DNA of 64,000 nt from Sulfitobacter sp. F26169L (GCF_026410285.1 NZ_JAPMLP010000003.1:310001-374000), one strand, 5' to 3'. Shown: positions 25,532-34,645, counted from the stretch's first letter. Notes: generated from the letters alone by a model not told the origin. A program made the numbers and translations.

Positions 25532-26308
25532 CTATTTGTGGTCCCGCGTTGCATATAGGCCGATTGCGGCAGCATTTGAGACGTTCAGCGACCCAAATCC
25601 GCCCCCTGCGTCAATCCGCACCAGCATATCAACCGTTTCGCGGGTTTTTTCGCGCAATCCCGGCCCTTCGGCCCCCAGCACCAGCGCCACCGCACGATCG
25701 CGCTTGCCCTCAACGGCGGTTTCAATGGTCGTTTCGGCGTCTCCATCCAGACCCAGCACCAGATACCCCATGCCCTGCAATTCGCGGATACCATCGGCCA
25801 GATTGCGGATGCGCAGATAGGGCTGCCGCTCCAGCGCGCCGGACGCGGTTTTTGCCAAGGCCCCAGTTTCGGGCGCCGAGTGGTGGCGCGTCCCGATCAC
25901 CGCAGACGCGCCCAGCACCTCGGCAGATCGCAGGATCGCGCCGACGTTATGCGGATCAGTCACACGGTCCAGCATGATCACACGCGGAGCCTGCGCACCG
26001 ATACAGACGTCGGCCATCCGCCCCCAATCCAGCGGCTTGACCTCCAGCACGGCGCCCTGATGCACCGATCCCTGATCAATCGGCGGGCGAAACTTGCGTG
26101 GATCAACAACTTCGGGGGTGATGCCACTGGCGGCAACAGCGTCTTCCAGCTTGGCCAGCGCATTGGGGGTCACCATCATGTTCAACTTCTGGCGCGCAGG
26201 ATTCATCAACGCGTCACGCACCGCATGCAGGCCAAACAGCCAGAGCGTTTCGCGCGCTTCTTCTTTTTTGCCCTGCTCTTTTTCGATAACCCACTTAGGT
26301 TTCTTCAT
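25532..26308 (-). CDS. rlmB: 23S rRNA 2'-O-methyltransferase RlmB (TrmH/SpoU family)
   Basis: 258 aa SPOUT enzyme. It has an N-terminal substrate-binding domain (LWLFGLHAVRDALMNPAR), then SpoU motif 1 (LDRVTDPHNVGAILRSAEVLGA), motif 2 (ALVLGAEGPGLREKT) and motif 3 (LNVSNAAAIGLYA). Family members methylate G2251 in the 23S rRNA P-loop. The basic N-terminal extension (MKKPKWVIEKEQGKK) is common in Rhodobacterales. A close tRNA-methylating relative cannot be excluded. Confidence 0.88.
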   Translation of the reverse strand: MKKPKWVIEKEQGKKEEARETLWLFGLHAVRDALMNPARQKLNMMVTPNALAKLEDAVAASGITPEVVDPRKFRPPIDQGSVHQGAVLEVKPLDWGRMADVCIGAQAPRVIMLDRVTDPHNVGAILRSAEVLGASAVIGTRHHSAPETGALAKTASGALERQPYLRIRNLADGIRELQGMGYLVLGLDGDAETTIETAVEGKRDRAVALVLGAEGPGLREKTRETVDMLVRIDAGGGFGSLNVSNAAAIGLYATRDHK

Positions 26309-26455
26309 CGTTCTACCCCTGACATTGCGCCCGTATTGCCCCCTCTAACCGTTTGTGGGCGACACGCCAAGCCTGTGCCGCACGGCGCTGCGCCTTCCAC
26401 AAGAACATCGCTGCAAAAATGGCTGCAAAATCATCCCCGTTCCGCAGTTTAGAGG

Positions 26456-26484
26456 TTGACGCCCCCATGACCCACAGGTAATCA
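26456..26484 (+). promoter_or_regulatory. Promoter of tRNA-Tyr
   Basis: TTGACG (26456-26461) and TAATCA (26479-26484), spaced by 17 bases, end 10 bases before the tRNA. The same two hexamers and spacing precede tRNA-His. Confidence 0.65.
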
Positions 26485-26494
26485 CCGCGCCAGT

Positions 26495-26578
26495 GGGCGA
26501 CAGGCCGCAAGGTGTGGCAGGGGACTGTAACTCCCTCGCGGAGACGCACGCCTGGTTCGATTCCAGGGTCGCCCACCA
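26495..26578 (+). tRNA. tRNA-Tyr (anticodon GTA)
   Basis: Class II tRNA with a long variable arm. Acceptor GGGCGAC pairs with GTCGCCC, anticodon loop CTGTAAC gives GTA, T-arm CCTGG-TTCGATT-CCAGG, discriminator A and encoded CCA at 26576-26578. Downstream at 26658-26684 a GGCCCC-rich hairpin without a T run may end the tRNA or the opposing operon. Confidence 0.95.
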
Positions 26579-26701
26579 CTTTTCAAACAATCTTGCTGTG
26601 ATAACGACTGGTGCATTTGCCCCAAGCTCTCGACGCTAGGCATCCCCGTGTTGCAAGGCCCCGGAGTACTTTGCTCGGGGGCCTGTAACAGTCGGCGGGT
26701 T

Positions 26702-27856
26702 TTAAGCTGTCAGGCGGCCCGCAAGCGCATCCTGAATCGCTTTGGTGCCCAGATGCAGACCGATTTCATAGCGTCCGAATAGAAACTCTGTATTCGCACC
26801 TGTGTTGAGACCTTTCTGGATGTTCTCACCGATGACAAAATCTTCGTTAAAGACGGTGCGGATCACATCGTAGTTTTTCTCCCAATAGCGCTCGGCTTTT
26901 TCCGTTTCCGGCGATTCAGGGATCAGCATCATGCATTTGAAGATGCAAGTATCAACGCCCGTCGGGATGATCGTGTGAATATAGACATGATCGGTCATCA
27001 CCTGCACGTAATTGCAGGGAAAGATATAGTTTTGCGTCATGAAATACGGGCGATGCACCCAATCTTGGGGTGCTTTATCCTTAAGTTCGACGACCTTCGG
27101 CAGCGGTACAGAGTGACGCACATGCGGGTATTTGTTCGTCCACACAGATTGGTTGTCCAGATAGGCGGAGCAAGCAGTATTCTCATGCGCACCGCAGAAA
27201 TGGTAGCTCTCCTGAAAGCCCTCGAGAGCGAGGTGCCAGTTCATCTCCCGATCCAGCGACCAAGTGCGAAATACGGTGTGGTTGTCCAGCCCGAGTGACG
27301 TGAGTTGCTCTTCCATCGGCGCGATCCAGGCATCAAAATCAAGCGGCTCGTCCCCCGCCGACGGGCGCACCCAGATGAGGCCGAAGCGCTCGAACGCGGG
27401 CAGTTCGACCAAACCAAGCGCCTTTTTGTCGATATCACCAAAGCCCGCCGCCTGAGGCAACCCGCGCAGGTTTCCGTTCAGGTCATAGGTCCATTTATGA
27501 TATGGACATGAAAAAGTTTTGGACTTGCCGCACTCGCTATCCGTTAGCCGCGCACCGCGGTGACGACAAACGTTCATAAACGCCTTCACAACCCCGTCGT
27601 TATTGCGGGTGACCAGGATCGGAACACCCAACTCGTCGTTGGTGAAATATGAGGCCGGCTCCGGCAACTGCTCACTATGGCCCATGATGATAGGGAACTT
27701 GCGAAACAGTGTTTCGACCTCGCGTGCGAGAACCTCGGGATCGGTATAGGTTGTGACCGGATTGCGCATCAGTTCAGGCTGCATGTCGGTGGTGCCGTCG
27801 TCGCAATGTTGCAGAATGGATTTGATGATGTCTGATTCTTCGGTGCTGATGGTCAT
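26702..27856 (-). CDS. Rieske non-heme iron oxygenase, alpha subunit
   Basis: 384 aa. The N-terminal Rieske [2Fe-2S] site is CRHRGARL then CPYHKW (Cys-x-His...Cys-x2-His). The mononuclear iron site includes the His pair in FQESYHFCGAHE, and the C-terminal half is the aromatic-ring-hydroxylase catalytic fold. I start at ATG 27856 (MTISTEESD), four bases after the nitronate-monooxygenase stop. It is the last gene of a three-gene operon with a CoA ligase and a flavin oxygenase. No reductase or ferredoxin gene adjoins, so electrons must come from elsewhere. Substrate unknown; amine demethylases of this fold are an alternative to ring hydroxylases. Confidence 0.88.
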   Translation of the reverse strand: MTISTEESDIIKSILQHCDDGTTDMQPELMRNPVTTYTDPEVLAREVETLFRKFPIIMGHSEQLPEPASYFTNDELGVPILVTRNNDGVVKAFMNVCRHRGARLTDSECGKSKTFSCPYHKWTYDLNGNLRGLPQAAGFGDIDKKALGLVELPAFERFGLIWVRPSAGDEPLDFDAWIAPMEEQLTSLGLDNHTVFRTWSLDREMNWHLALEGFQESYHFCGAHENTACSAYLDNQSVWTNKYPHVRHSVPLPKVVELKDKAPQDWVHRPYFMTQNYIFPCNYVQVMTDHVYIHTIIPTGVDTCIFKCMMLIPESPETEKAERYWEKNYDVIRTVFNEDFVIGENIQKGLNTGANTEFLFGRYEIGLHLGTKAIQDALAGRLTA

Positions 27857-27860
27857 TGTC

Positions 27861-28838
27861 TTACACTCCGTCTTGTAGGGTTTTGCGGCGTAGATAGCGG
27901 CTGCCTTGGCTTTCCTCGACAACAGCCTGCTCGTACTGCGACAGCAGGGTTGCCACAGCCTCCGCAATGGTTTCTGGCTTGGCTATAGTGCCCACGCCCT
28001 GTCCTGCGCTCCAGACGTGCTTCCATGCCTTTGCACCATCGTGCATATCCTCGGAAAAGTCGATCGCGGCGGCGCCTTGCATATCCTCGAGTGATAGACC
28101 CGCAGCGTCGATACTAGCGCGCATCCAGTTGCCCAAAGCACCTGTTATCGCACGTGACGTCACGAGGTCTTCCATCGTGCTTTGCCATACCATCTCGCGA
28201 TACGCCTGACTGATCATGGTTTCTTCGGTTGCCAGAAACCGTGTGCCCAAATATGCAAAATCTGCGCCCAGATTTTCCACCGCACGAATGGCGCGGCCTG
28301 TCCCAATGCCACCCCCAACAATAAGCGGCCCGTCAAAAAAAGTACGCACCTCGTCGATAAACGGCAGCATGGCATATTCGCCCGTGTGCCCGCCCGCTCC
28401 CGCACAGACCAGAACCAGGCCATCCGCGCCCTTTTCCAGCGCTTTGCGGGCGAATTTCGGCGAGGTTACGTCAGCAAAGACCTGCCCTCCATAGGCATGT
28501 ACCTGCTCTGTTACACGGTGTGGCCCGCCCAGCGCGGTGATCACCAGATCGGGCTGGAATTCTTCAACAAGAGCAATTTCTTCGTCAAAACGGCCATAAC
28601 TGGAATGGGTGATCATGTTCATCGCCCAAGGCGCATCATTCGGCCCCAGACCAGTTGTTATCTCACTCAGCCAAGCGCGCAAGTCCTGACTGGTGCGTGC
28701 GTTGGGGCCGGGAAACGAGCCCATCACCCCCGCCTTGCAAGCGGCGATCACAGTTTGCGGATTCGACACCAGAAACATTGGCGCGGCGATGGCAGGCAGC
28801 GCCAAGCCTGATTTGATTTTCTCTATTCTCGGATTCAT
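27861..28838 (-). CDS. Nitronate monooxygenase family flavoprotein
   Basis: 325 aa FMN-binding TIM barrel of the NMO (2-nitropropane dioxygenase) family. Visible are IAAPMFLVSNPQTVIAACKA at the N-terminus, CAGAGGHTGEYAMLPFIDEV, and the FMN-phosphate loop GGGIGTGRAIRAVENLGADF followed by LGTRFLATEE. The His in GGHTG is the usual catalytic position. Many family members act on alkyl nitronates such as propionate-3-nitronate; others are enoyl reductases. Start ATG 28838; the frame is open further upstream. It is 22 bases from the CoA ligase and 4 from the Rieske gene. Confidence 0.85.
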   Translation of the reverse strand: MNPRIEKIKSGLALPAIAAPMFLVSNPQTVIAACKAGVMGSFPGPNARTSQDLRAWLSEITTGLGPNDAPWAMNMITHSSYGRFDEEIALVEEFQPDLVITALGGPHRVTEQVHAYGGQVFADVTSPKFARKALEKGADGLVLVCAGAGGHTGEYAMLPFIDEVRTFFDGPLIVGGGIGTGRAIRAVENLGADFAYLGTRFLATEETMISQAYREMVWQSTMEDLVTSRAITGALGNWMRASIDAAGLSLEDMQGAAAIDFSEDMHDGAKAWKHVWSAGQGVGTIAKPETIAEAVATLLSQYEQAVVEESQGSRYLRRKTLQDGV

Positions 28839-28860
28839 GTCTGGGTTCCCGGACCTTTTT

Positions 28861-30318
28861 TTACAGGCTGTTTTGAAGGGCAATACGGTCGACTTTGCCA
28901 GCAGGTGTTAATGGCATCTCCTGCAAAATCCTCGCCTCGGCGGGAAGCTTGTAGGCGATCAGATTATCAGCGCAAAACGATGCGATCTCGTCCTCCTCAA
29001 CGCCAGTGCGCAAAGTCACAAACGCTATCGGCACCTCGCCCTTGCGGTCATCCTTACGCCCGACAACGCAGGCCCCGGACACAGCCGGATGCGTCAAAAG
29101 CAATTCTTCGAGTTCACGCGGGAACACATTAAACCCGTTCACAAAGATAACGTTCTTCTTCCGGTCAGTGATGGTCAGGAAACCCTCGTCATCCAGCGTG
29201 CCGATATCACCGGTATAGACAAAACCATGCCTTAGCGTGATCGCAGTTTCATCCGCGTTACAGGTGTAGCCTGTCATCATATGCGGACCCTTAACCCTGA
29301 TCTCGCCTGACTCGCCATTGGGCAGCACGTTGTCGCCTGTTTCAAGATCGACGATTTCGATCACAGTATCAGGAACAGCCTTGCCCGCAGAACCGGGTTC
29401 AACGCCATGCGCCTCGGTATTAATCGAGATTGGCGCGATCTCCGTCATGCCGTAGCCTTCAAAAATTGCGAGGCCCGTGGCATCTTTCCAGCGGCGGTGC
29501 ACATCCATAGGGAAAGGTGCCCCTCCCCCCGGACAAATCCGAAGCTTGGGAAAGCGCGCCCCGGCAAAATTAGGGGAAGACATGACGCCTTGGTAGATCG
29601 CAGGCGGGCCGCCGCCGAAGATCGTCACGCCCTCATCCGCAAGCATGTCGACAATCAGGTCCGGCTGAAACCGCTGCGGGATTACCACAGCACCCGCCCG
29701 AATGATCGGGTTAGTTAGCCCCATCAGAAACCCGTAAATATGGGTAAAAGGCGCGACCGGCAGCCAGACCTCGTTGTCGCGCGTGCGCCAGCCCCAATCG
29801 CCGCGCTCCATGGTAGCAACGATCGCCGCATTGCTGTGGGGAACTTGTTTGGGCAACCCTGTAGTGCCACCGGAAAAGAGGATAGCCGCAACATCACCTG
29901 CCGAGCCGGGCGCATTCAGCGTCGCCAAATCAACCGGTTTAATGAGATCGCTCAAGTCAGCGTCCCCCAGTATGCGGGTATTACAACTGTCATGGTCGCG
30001 GTCGGACAGGGTTATCGCCGCATCCAGATCACCGAGAAGCTTGGCAAGCGTCGCTTCGGGGTGGCCGTAGTTGATGAGCGCTGGTGTGCCACCCGCAAAA
30101 AGGGTCGCGAAATAGGCGATCAGAAAGGCGTTGGAATTAGGCAAAACCAGCGCGACTGTCTTTCCTTGCACTGCGGGGCGCAACTCGTCTGCCAACCCCA
30201 GCACAGCACCTGCAGCCTGCGCATAAGTCAGCTGGCCCACCGCACTCTTGCAATAAAGCGCGTCAGGCGCGCTTTGAACGGCAGCAACAAAGGCCGCCGC
30301 AACTGTATCAACCTTCAT
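28861..30318 (-). CDS. AMP-forming acyl/aryl-CoA ligase
   Basis: 485 aa ANL-superfamily enzyme that activates a carboxylic acid via an acyl-adenylate to its CoA thioester. Motifs are FSGGTTGLPK (phosphate loop), GYGMTE, YTGDIG, DRKKNVIFVNGFNVFP (hinge) and the C-terminal catalytic Lys in PAGKVDR. It most resembles 4-coumarate/long-chain acyl-CoA ligases. I start at ATG 30318; a TTG at 30351 would add 11 residues. First gene of the operon with nitronate monooxygenase and Rieske oxygenase. Substrate not predictable; an aromatic or nitro acid is possible. Confidence 0.88.
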   Translation of the reverse strand: MKVDTVAAAFVAAVQSAPDALYCKSAVGQLTYAQAAGAVLGLADELRPAVQGKTVALVLPNSNAFLIAYFATLFAGGTPALINYGHPEATLAKLLGDLDAAITLSDRDHDSCNTRILGDADLSDLIKPVDLATLNAPGSAGDVAAILFSGGTTGLPKQVPHSNAAIVATMERGDWGWRTRDNEVWLPVAPFTHIYGFLMGLTNPIIRAGAVVIPQRFQPDLIVDMLADEGVTIFGGGPPAIYQGVMSSPNFAGARFPKLRICPGGGAPFPMDVHRRWKDATGLAIFEGYGMTEIAPISINTEAHGVEPGSAGKAVPDTVIEIVDLETGDNVLPNGESGEIRVKGPHMMTGYTCNADETAITLRHGFVYTGDIGTLDDEGFLTITDRKKNVIFVNGFNVFPRELEELLLTHPAVSGACVVGRKDDRKGEVPIAFVTLRTGVEEDEIASFCADNLIAYKLPAEARILQEMPLTPAGKVDRIALQNSL

Positions 30319-30574
30319 CTTCCAAGCGGGGCGAACATCTTGTGCTGTCAAATTTTTATCTCTCTGCCACGTTCATTGTTACAATTCGCACTAGATACCA
30401 AATGAAGGTTCATTAAAATAGTGTGGACATATTTTCGTTAGCTCACCGAAAAAAATCTGGCTTTCTGACTGGCGCGGAACCCCGGTAAAGTAATCACTTG
30501 AAGTGAACGGCGGCACCTCACCTACCGTTGCCAATAGTGTTGCGCACCTGCTTCAACCCTAAATTCTAAACCGC

Positions 30575-31150
30575 TCAGGGTATTAGAACATCACCTCTGG
30601 AATAAGTTGCTGTTTCAGCGGTCAGATCGTCATAGACAATTTGCACTCTGATACGCTCTACGCTGCCTTGCGGGTATGTTAGATATGGCAATCCGTCCTG
30701 CTCCAAAATGGCGTTGGGGGTCGCGAATTCTGTGTGGCACGCCGGTAATGGCATATCTTGCAATGGTGCGTCATTGATTGCGATCGCCATCGCCCCCAGC
30801 CCGCAGCGCCAGCTCCATAAATGCGTGACATAGACCAGATCGTTTTCCCCATATTCACGCACTGCAACCCAATTGGCCTTGGTTGCGGTCAGGATCGGCT
30901 TGACCTCCGTCGCGGTTGTAAACTTCCCCTCAGGATTTTGGAGATCGGCCACAAGCGTCTGAGGTATAACCGAAGTGTCGATCTCGGAACTGTAGGGCAA
31001 TCCCTCCGAAATCACGCCTGCACCGATCTGCACACCGTTCCCGATGACGACACTGCTGGCGGCCGCTGTCTCTCCGGATCCTTCGCTAGTTTGTGGGGAT
31101 GGATTGCTGGCTGCCGCGATGGCAAGCAGCGCAAAGACAAAATCGAACAT
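30575..31150 (-). CDS. Exported hypothetical protein
   Basis: 191 aa. The N-terminus MFDFVFALLAIAAASNPSPQ is a short signal peptide or membrane anchor, followed by a Ser/Thr-rich linker and a compact beta-rich domain with two Cys (WRCGLGAM and PACHTEF) that may form a disulfide. ATG 31150 is preceded by CCGGAG; a TTG two codons upstream is possible. It is divergent from a glycosyltransferase-like gene. I recognise no family. Confidence 0.6.
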   Translation of the reverse strand: MFDFVFALLAIAAASNPSPQTSEGSGETAAASSVVIGNGVQIGAGVISEGLPYSSEIDTSVIPQTLVADLQNPEGKFTTATEVKPILTATKANWVAVREYGENDLVYVTHLWSWRCGLGAMAIAINDAPLQDMPLPACHTEFATPNAILEQDGLPYLTYPQGSVERIRVQIVYDDLTAETATYSRGDVLIP

Positions 31151-31266
31151 ATCCAAATACTCCGGTCATGCAGAATGAAAAATGTCTGCTTTCAAAACAC
31201 CTCCCCCGCCGTATACTGATGCGAAAAAGCGCATTCCGTGGCACGCGGGAGCAATCGGGGTTAAGT

Positions 31267-32271
31267 ATGGCACGCACAGAAGATGCAAAACAATCATTCA
31301 ACGTGGTTATCGTTGGCCAGCATGGCCGCCTGGCGTACGAAGCGGTGATTTTTGTGGCATCCTTGCGCGCGATGAGCCCCGATTTCAAAGGTCGTGTTCT
31401 AGTCGCTGAACCGCAGGCCGGACCATTGTGGAGCAAGGACCCGACCATCCGCAACCAGCCGGTCCGTGATGCACTCACCGACATGGGCGCAGAGATTGTC
31501 CCTTTCGAAAACAGGCATTTCGGTGAAAAATATCCATTCGGCAACAAAATCGAAATGCTGCAAGCCCTGCCAGAGGGGGAGCCGTTTGTCTTTTTCGACA
31601 CAGATACCCTGATCACCGGCGATCTAGCCAGCGTTCCGTTTGATTTCAACCGCCCCAGCGCGTCCCTGCGGCGCGAGGGGACATGGCCCACCCCACAACT
31701 TTACGGACCGGGCTATACAGGTCTGTGGAAATCGCTTTACGACAAATTCGGGCTGGATTTCGAGAGCTCGCTCGATCCCGATTACCCTGAGGAATACTGG
31801 CGCCATTATCTCTATTTTAACGCCGGATTTTTCTATTATCGCTGCCCGCACGAGTTTGGAAAGCTATTCCTTGAGTATGCGCTTGCCATCCGTGATACCC
31901 CACCGGTGGAGCTATGCGCCCAAAGCTTTGACCCGTGGCTGGATCAAGTTGCCCTGCCTTTGGTTATTCACGCGTTGGGGGGCGGACGTGATGCCCTGCC
32001 CGAAGGATATCTGGACGGTGCGGTCAGTTGTCACTATCGCCTGCTGCCCCTTCTTTATGCGCGCGAAAACGATCATGTCGTCGCTGTGCTGGAGCATGTG
32101 ACATCCCCCAATAAAATCAAGAAGGTGCTGAAAACCTACGACCCGATCAAGCGGATGATCTATCAGTCCCGCGGCACCAAAGCGCGCGCCCTGTTTGACC
32201 GCAACAACCTGCCCCGCAAAGAACAAGCGATCCGCAACCAACTCAAATCCAACGGATACTGGATGCGCTAA
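31267..32271 (+). CDS. Glycosyltransferase-like protein (DxD)
   Basis: 334 aa, probably a GT-A-fold nucleotide-sugar transferase: an N-terminal strand (FNVVIVGQHGRLAYEAVIFVASLR), a DxD metal site in VFFFDTDTLITGDL, an acceptor region with FNAGFFYYRCPHEF, and QSFDPWLDQVALPLVIHALG. Start ATG 31267 gives MARTEDAKQSF; upstream in-frame codons read into the divergent promoter. No sugar or polysaccharide genes adjoin, so acceptor and donor are unknown. It is convergent with the ribbon-helix-helix-like gene. Confidence 0.7.
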   Translation: MARTEDAKQSFNVVIVGQHGRLAYEAVIFVASLRAMSPDFKGRVLVAEPQAGPLWSKDPTIRNQPVRDALTDMGAEIVPFENRHFGEKYPFGNKIEMLQALPEGEPFVFFDTDTLITGDLASVPFDFNRPSASLRREGTWPTPQLYGPGYTGLWKSLYDKFGLDFESSLDPDYPEEYWRHYLYFNAGFFYYRCPHEFGKLFLEYALAIRDTPPVELCAQSFDPWLDQVALPLVIHALGGGRDALPEGYLDGAVSCHYRLLPLLYARENDHVVAVLEHVTSPNKIKKVLKTYDPIKRMIYQSRGTKARALFDRNNLPRKEQAIRNQLKSNGYWMR

Positions 32272-32291
32272 CAATGGCGCATTAATAAGAT

Positions 32292-32314
32292 GGGGCCGAC
32301 CCCCGGCCGGCCCC
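32292..32314. terminator. GC-rich hairpin between convergent genes
   Basis: GGGGCCG (32292-32298) pairs with CGGCCCC (32308-32314). There is no long T run; probable shared terminator of the glycosyltransferase and the opposing gene. Confidence 0.5.
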
Positions 32315-32348
32315 TCTGTCATCTCTAAGCTGCCTTACCTGATCGTGT

Positions 32349-32957
32349 TTACGCAGCCGGTTTTTCTAGCAATGTGTAGGTAGCGACAAATGCGTTTGCG
32401 GCCTGAGCACGGGCAATCTGGCCGTGTTCATTGCGCTTGCTACGCGCGCCGACGGACTTCTTGATCACACGGCCGATCTGCTGGTTCAATGACACACGCG
32501 CGCGCTTTACCTTCGCCTCGTTGCCCTCGCCATCCTCGCCCAATGCAATCTCGTACTGGGCTTTGAAACCAGCGTCTTTGCCTGCTTCATCTACGACAGT
32601 CATAATAAAGTGCTCGTCAAACTTGCCAGCTGCATCCAGCTTGGTTGCCAGCGCAACGGCTTGGTCAATGACCTGACGCTTGGCTGCCAGACGGCGCGCA
32701 AGCGGCTCATCCGCGGAACCTGCTTCGATTACATGGGTTTCCACGAGTTTCTGCATGTAATGCGTCAGGTTCATGCCCGCAGCTTTAGCTTGCGCATCCA
32801 TGAATTTGCGAACCGGCAATTCCAGTGAGAAAGTCACCGTGGAAGCCTTTTCGATTTTTTCCAGCTTGCGCGCACGACCGCCCGCTTTTTTCTCTGCCAA
32901 CCCGGCCTTGTCGGATTTGGCTGCCTTGTCTTTCGTGATTTTTTCTATCTTGGCCAT
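32349..32957 (-). CDS. Lys-rich protein with ribbon-helix-helix-like segment
   Basis: 202 aa. A Lys-rich N-terminus (MAKIEKITKDKAAKSDK) leads to a segment, STVTFSLELPVRKFMDAQAK then AGMNLTHYMQKLVE (about 43-80), that resembles a ribbon-helix-helix DNA-binding fold (beta strand, helix, turn, helix). The C-terminal half is helical and charged and ends in a basic region (SVGARSKRNEHGQIARAQ). An excellent AGGAGG ribbon precedes ATG 32957. Its promoter is spanned by an inverted repeat, which suggests autoregulation. It may be a stand-alone regulator or plasmid-partition-like protein; I do not recognise the family. Confidence 0.65.
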   Translation of the reverse strand: MAKIEKITKDKAAKSDKAGLAEKKAGGRARKLEKIEKASTVTFSLELPVRKFMDAQAKAAGMNLTHYMQKLVETHVIEAGSADEPLARRLAAKRQVIDQAVALATKLDAAGKFDEHFIMTVVDEAGKDAGFKAQYEIALGEDGEGNEAKVKRARVSLNQQIGRVIKKSVGARSKRNEHGQIARAQAANAFVATYTLLEKPAA

Positions 32958-32986
32958 TATTGCCTCCTGTCTCAAATCATACTTGC

Positions 32987-33022
32987 TATGTATGTTAAAC
33001 CTTCCGGCCTGTCAACATACAT
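32987..33022 (-). promoter_or_regulatory. Promoter with inverted-repeat operator for the RHH-like gene
   Basis: On the minus strand TTGACA (33010-33015) and TACATA (32987-32992) are spaced by exactly 17 bases, a near-consensus housekeeping promoter. A perfect 9-bp inverted repeat (ATGTATGTT at 32988-32996, AACATACAT at 33014-33022) overlaps both hexamers, so a bound repressor would occlude RNA polymerase. Confidence 0.7.
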
Positions 33023-33212
33023 GTAGTGTATGACACCTCACATCACAGGACGACCCGCAAGACCACCCTCCCAATTTTCCAATCTGCGCGGAAACATTTT
33101 TCCGCCCTGCGGGCGCACAGGCAAAACCTTTTCCCTACCCGCGCCTGCTCACTTGTCTGTGTCGGGTTGATCCCGTAACGCTACGCGCAACCATCATCCC
33201 AAGGAGACATCT

Positions 33213-34493
33213 ATGTCACACGGTTTTGACACGCTGCAAATCCATGCAGGCGCCCGCCCCGACCCATCAACCGGCGCGCGCCAGACACCAATTTACCAGA
33301 CCACCGCTTATGTGTTCCGCGATGCCGACCACGCGGCGGCGCTGTTCAACCTGCAAGAGGTCGGCTTCATCTACTCCCGCCTGACAAACCCTACCGTCGC
33401 CGTTTTGCAGGAACGTATCGCCACGCTTGAAGGCGGTGTTGGTGCTGTGTGCTGCTCGTCCGGACACGCCGCCCAGATTATGGCGCTGTTTCCGCTGATG
33501 ATGCCGGGGCGCAATATCGTTGCGTCGACCCGTCTATACGGCGGAACGGTCACGCAGTTCAGCCACACGATCAAACGCTTCGGCTGGGAAGTGAAGTTTG
33601 TCGACTTTGACGATCTGGATGCTGTCAAAGCGGCGATCGACGATGACACCCGCGCGATCTTCGGGGAAGCAATCGCCAACCCAGGCGGTTATATCATGGA
33701 TGTGCGCGCCATTGCGGATGTTGCCGATGAGGCACAAATCCCGCTGATCATCGACAACACCACGGCCACGCCCTACCTGTGCCGCCCGATCGATCTGGGC
33801 GCGACGCTGGTTGTCCACTCGACCACCAAATACCTTACCGGTAACGGTACGGTGATGGGCGGCTGCGTTGTGGACAGCGGCAACTTCGACTGGTCCGCAA
33901 CCGACAAGTTCCCATCCCTCAGCGCGCCGGAACCTGCCTACCACGGCCTGAAGTTCCACGAAACGTTCGGCAATCTGGCTTTCACCTTCCACGGTATCGC
34001 CATCGGCCTGCGTGATCTGGGAATGACCCTGAACCCGCAAGCGGCGCACTACACGCTGATGGGCACAGAAACGCTGAGCCTTCGGATGGACCGCCATGTG
34101 GCGAACGCAGAGAAAATTGCCAAGTGGTTGGAAGCGGATGACCGCATTGAATACGTCACTTACGCGGGCCTCGAATCATCCCCCTATTTCGAGCGCGTGA
34201 AAAAGGTCTGCCCCAAGGGCGCTGGCGGCTTGTTCACTTTCGCAGTCAAAGGCGGATACGATGCCTGCGTTAAACTGGTGAATGCGCTTGAGGTGTTCAG
34301 CCATGTAGCAAACCTTGGCGATACCCGCTCGCTGATCATCCACTCTGCATCTACCACACACCGCCAGCTGACTGAAGAACAGCAGGAAGCAGCGGGCGCA
34401 GGACCCAGTGTGGTACGCGTTTCCATCGGCACCGAAGACCCCGACGACCTGATCGCTGATCTGGATCAGGCGCTGAAACAGGCAACATCCTGA
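33213..34493 (+). CDS. metY: O-acetylhomoserine sulfhydrylase
   Basis: 426 aa PLP enzyme of the Cys/Met-metabolism family that makes homocysteine from O-acetylhomoserine and sulfide. The start MSHGFDTLQIHAGARPDPSTGA and the PIYQTTAYVF block are typical of MetY. The PLP-binding Lys is in HSTTKYL (Lys about 206), and SRLTNPT, and the C-terminal HSASTTHRQL block are conserved. A good AAGGAGA site precedes the ATG. The 190 bases upstream show no recognisable SAM riboswitch. Single-gene unit closed by a strong hairpin. Confidence 0.93.
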   Translation: MSHGFDTLQIHAGARPDPSTGARQTPIYQTTAYVFRDADHAAALFNLQEVGFIYSRLTNPTVAVLQERIATLEGGVGAVCCSSGHAAQIMALFPLMMPGRNIVASTRLYGGTVTQFSHTIKRFGWEVKFVDFDDLDAVKAAIDDDTRAIFGEAIANPGGYIMDVRAIADVADEAQIPLIIDNTTATPYLCRPIDLGATLVVHSTTKYLTGNGTVMGGCVVDSGNFDWSATDKFPSLSAPEPAYHGLKFHETFGNLAFTFHGIAIGLRDLGMTLNPQAAHYTLMGTETLSLRMDRHVANAEKIAKWLEADDRIEYVTYAGLESSPYFERVKKVCPKGAGGLFTFAVKGGYDACVKLVNALEVFSHVANLGDTRSLIIHSASTTHRQLTEEQQEAAGAGPSVVRVSIGTEDPDDLIADLDQALKQATS

Positions 34494-34500
34494 CGCTACG

Positions 34501-34532
34501 GCCTTGGCGCAGCCAATGTGCTGCGCCAAGGC
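34501..34532 (+). terminator. Hairpin after metY
   Basis: Perfect 12-bp stem GCCTTGGCGCAG/CTGCGCCAAGGC with an 8-base loop starts eight bases after the stop. No T run follows; still the likely transcription end. Confidence 0.6.
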
Positions 34533-34645
34533 TGCCAAGGCAGTGTGCCGAAATCCGCTTGCGGACCTTTTCTTGCGCGCCTCTGTGCGGTAACCTGTTT
34601 TCATACGAAGTTGTTGGTTAACCAGACCCGTGATAGAGGCGGCGC

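Noticed and set aside
26313-26579. Minus-strand frames translating as GDPGIEPGV-like sequence
   Set aside because: This is the familiar false protein produced by reading antisense through a tRNA; the tRNA-Tyr occupies the region.
33023-33212. SAM-II or SAM/SAH riboswitch upstream of metY
   Set aside because: No conserved pseudoknot core or stem pattern of either class is visible in these 190 bases.
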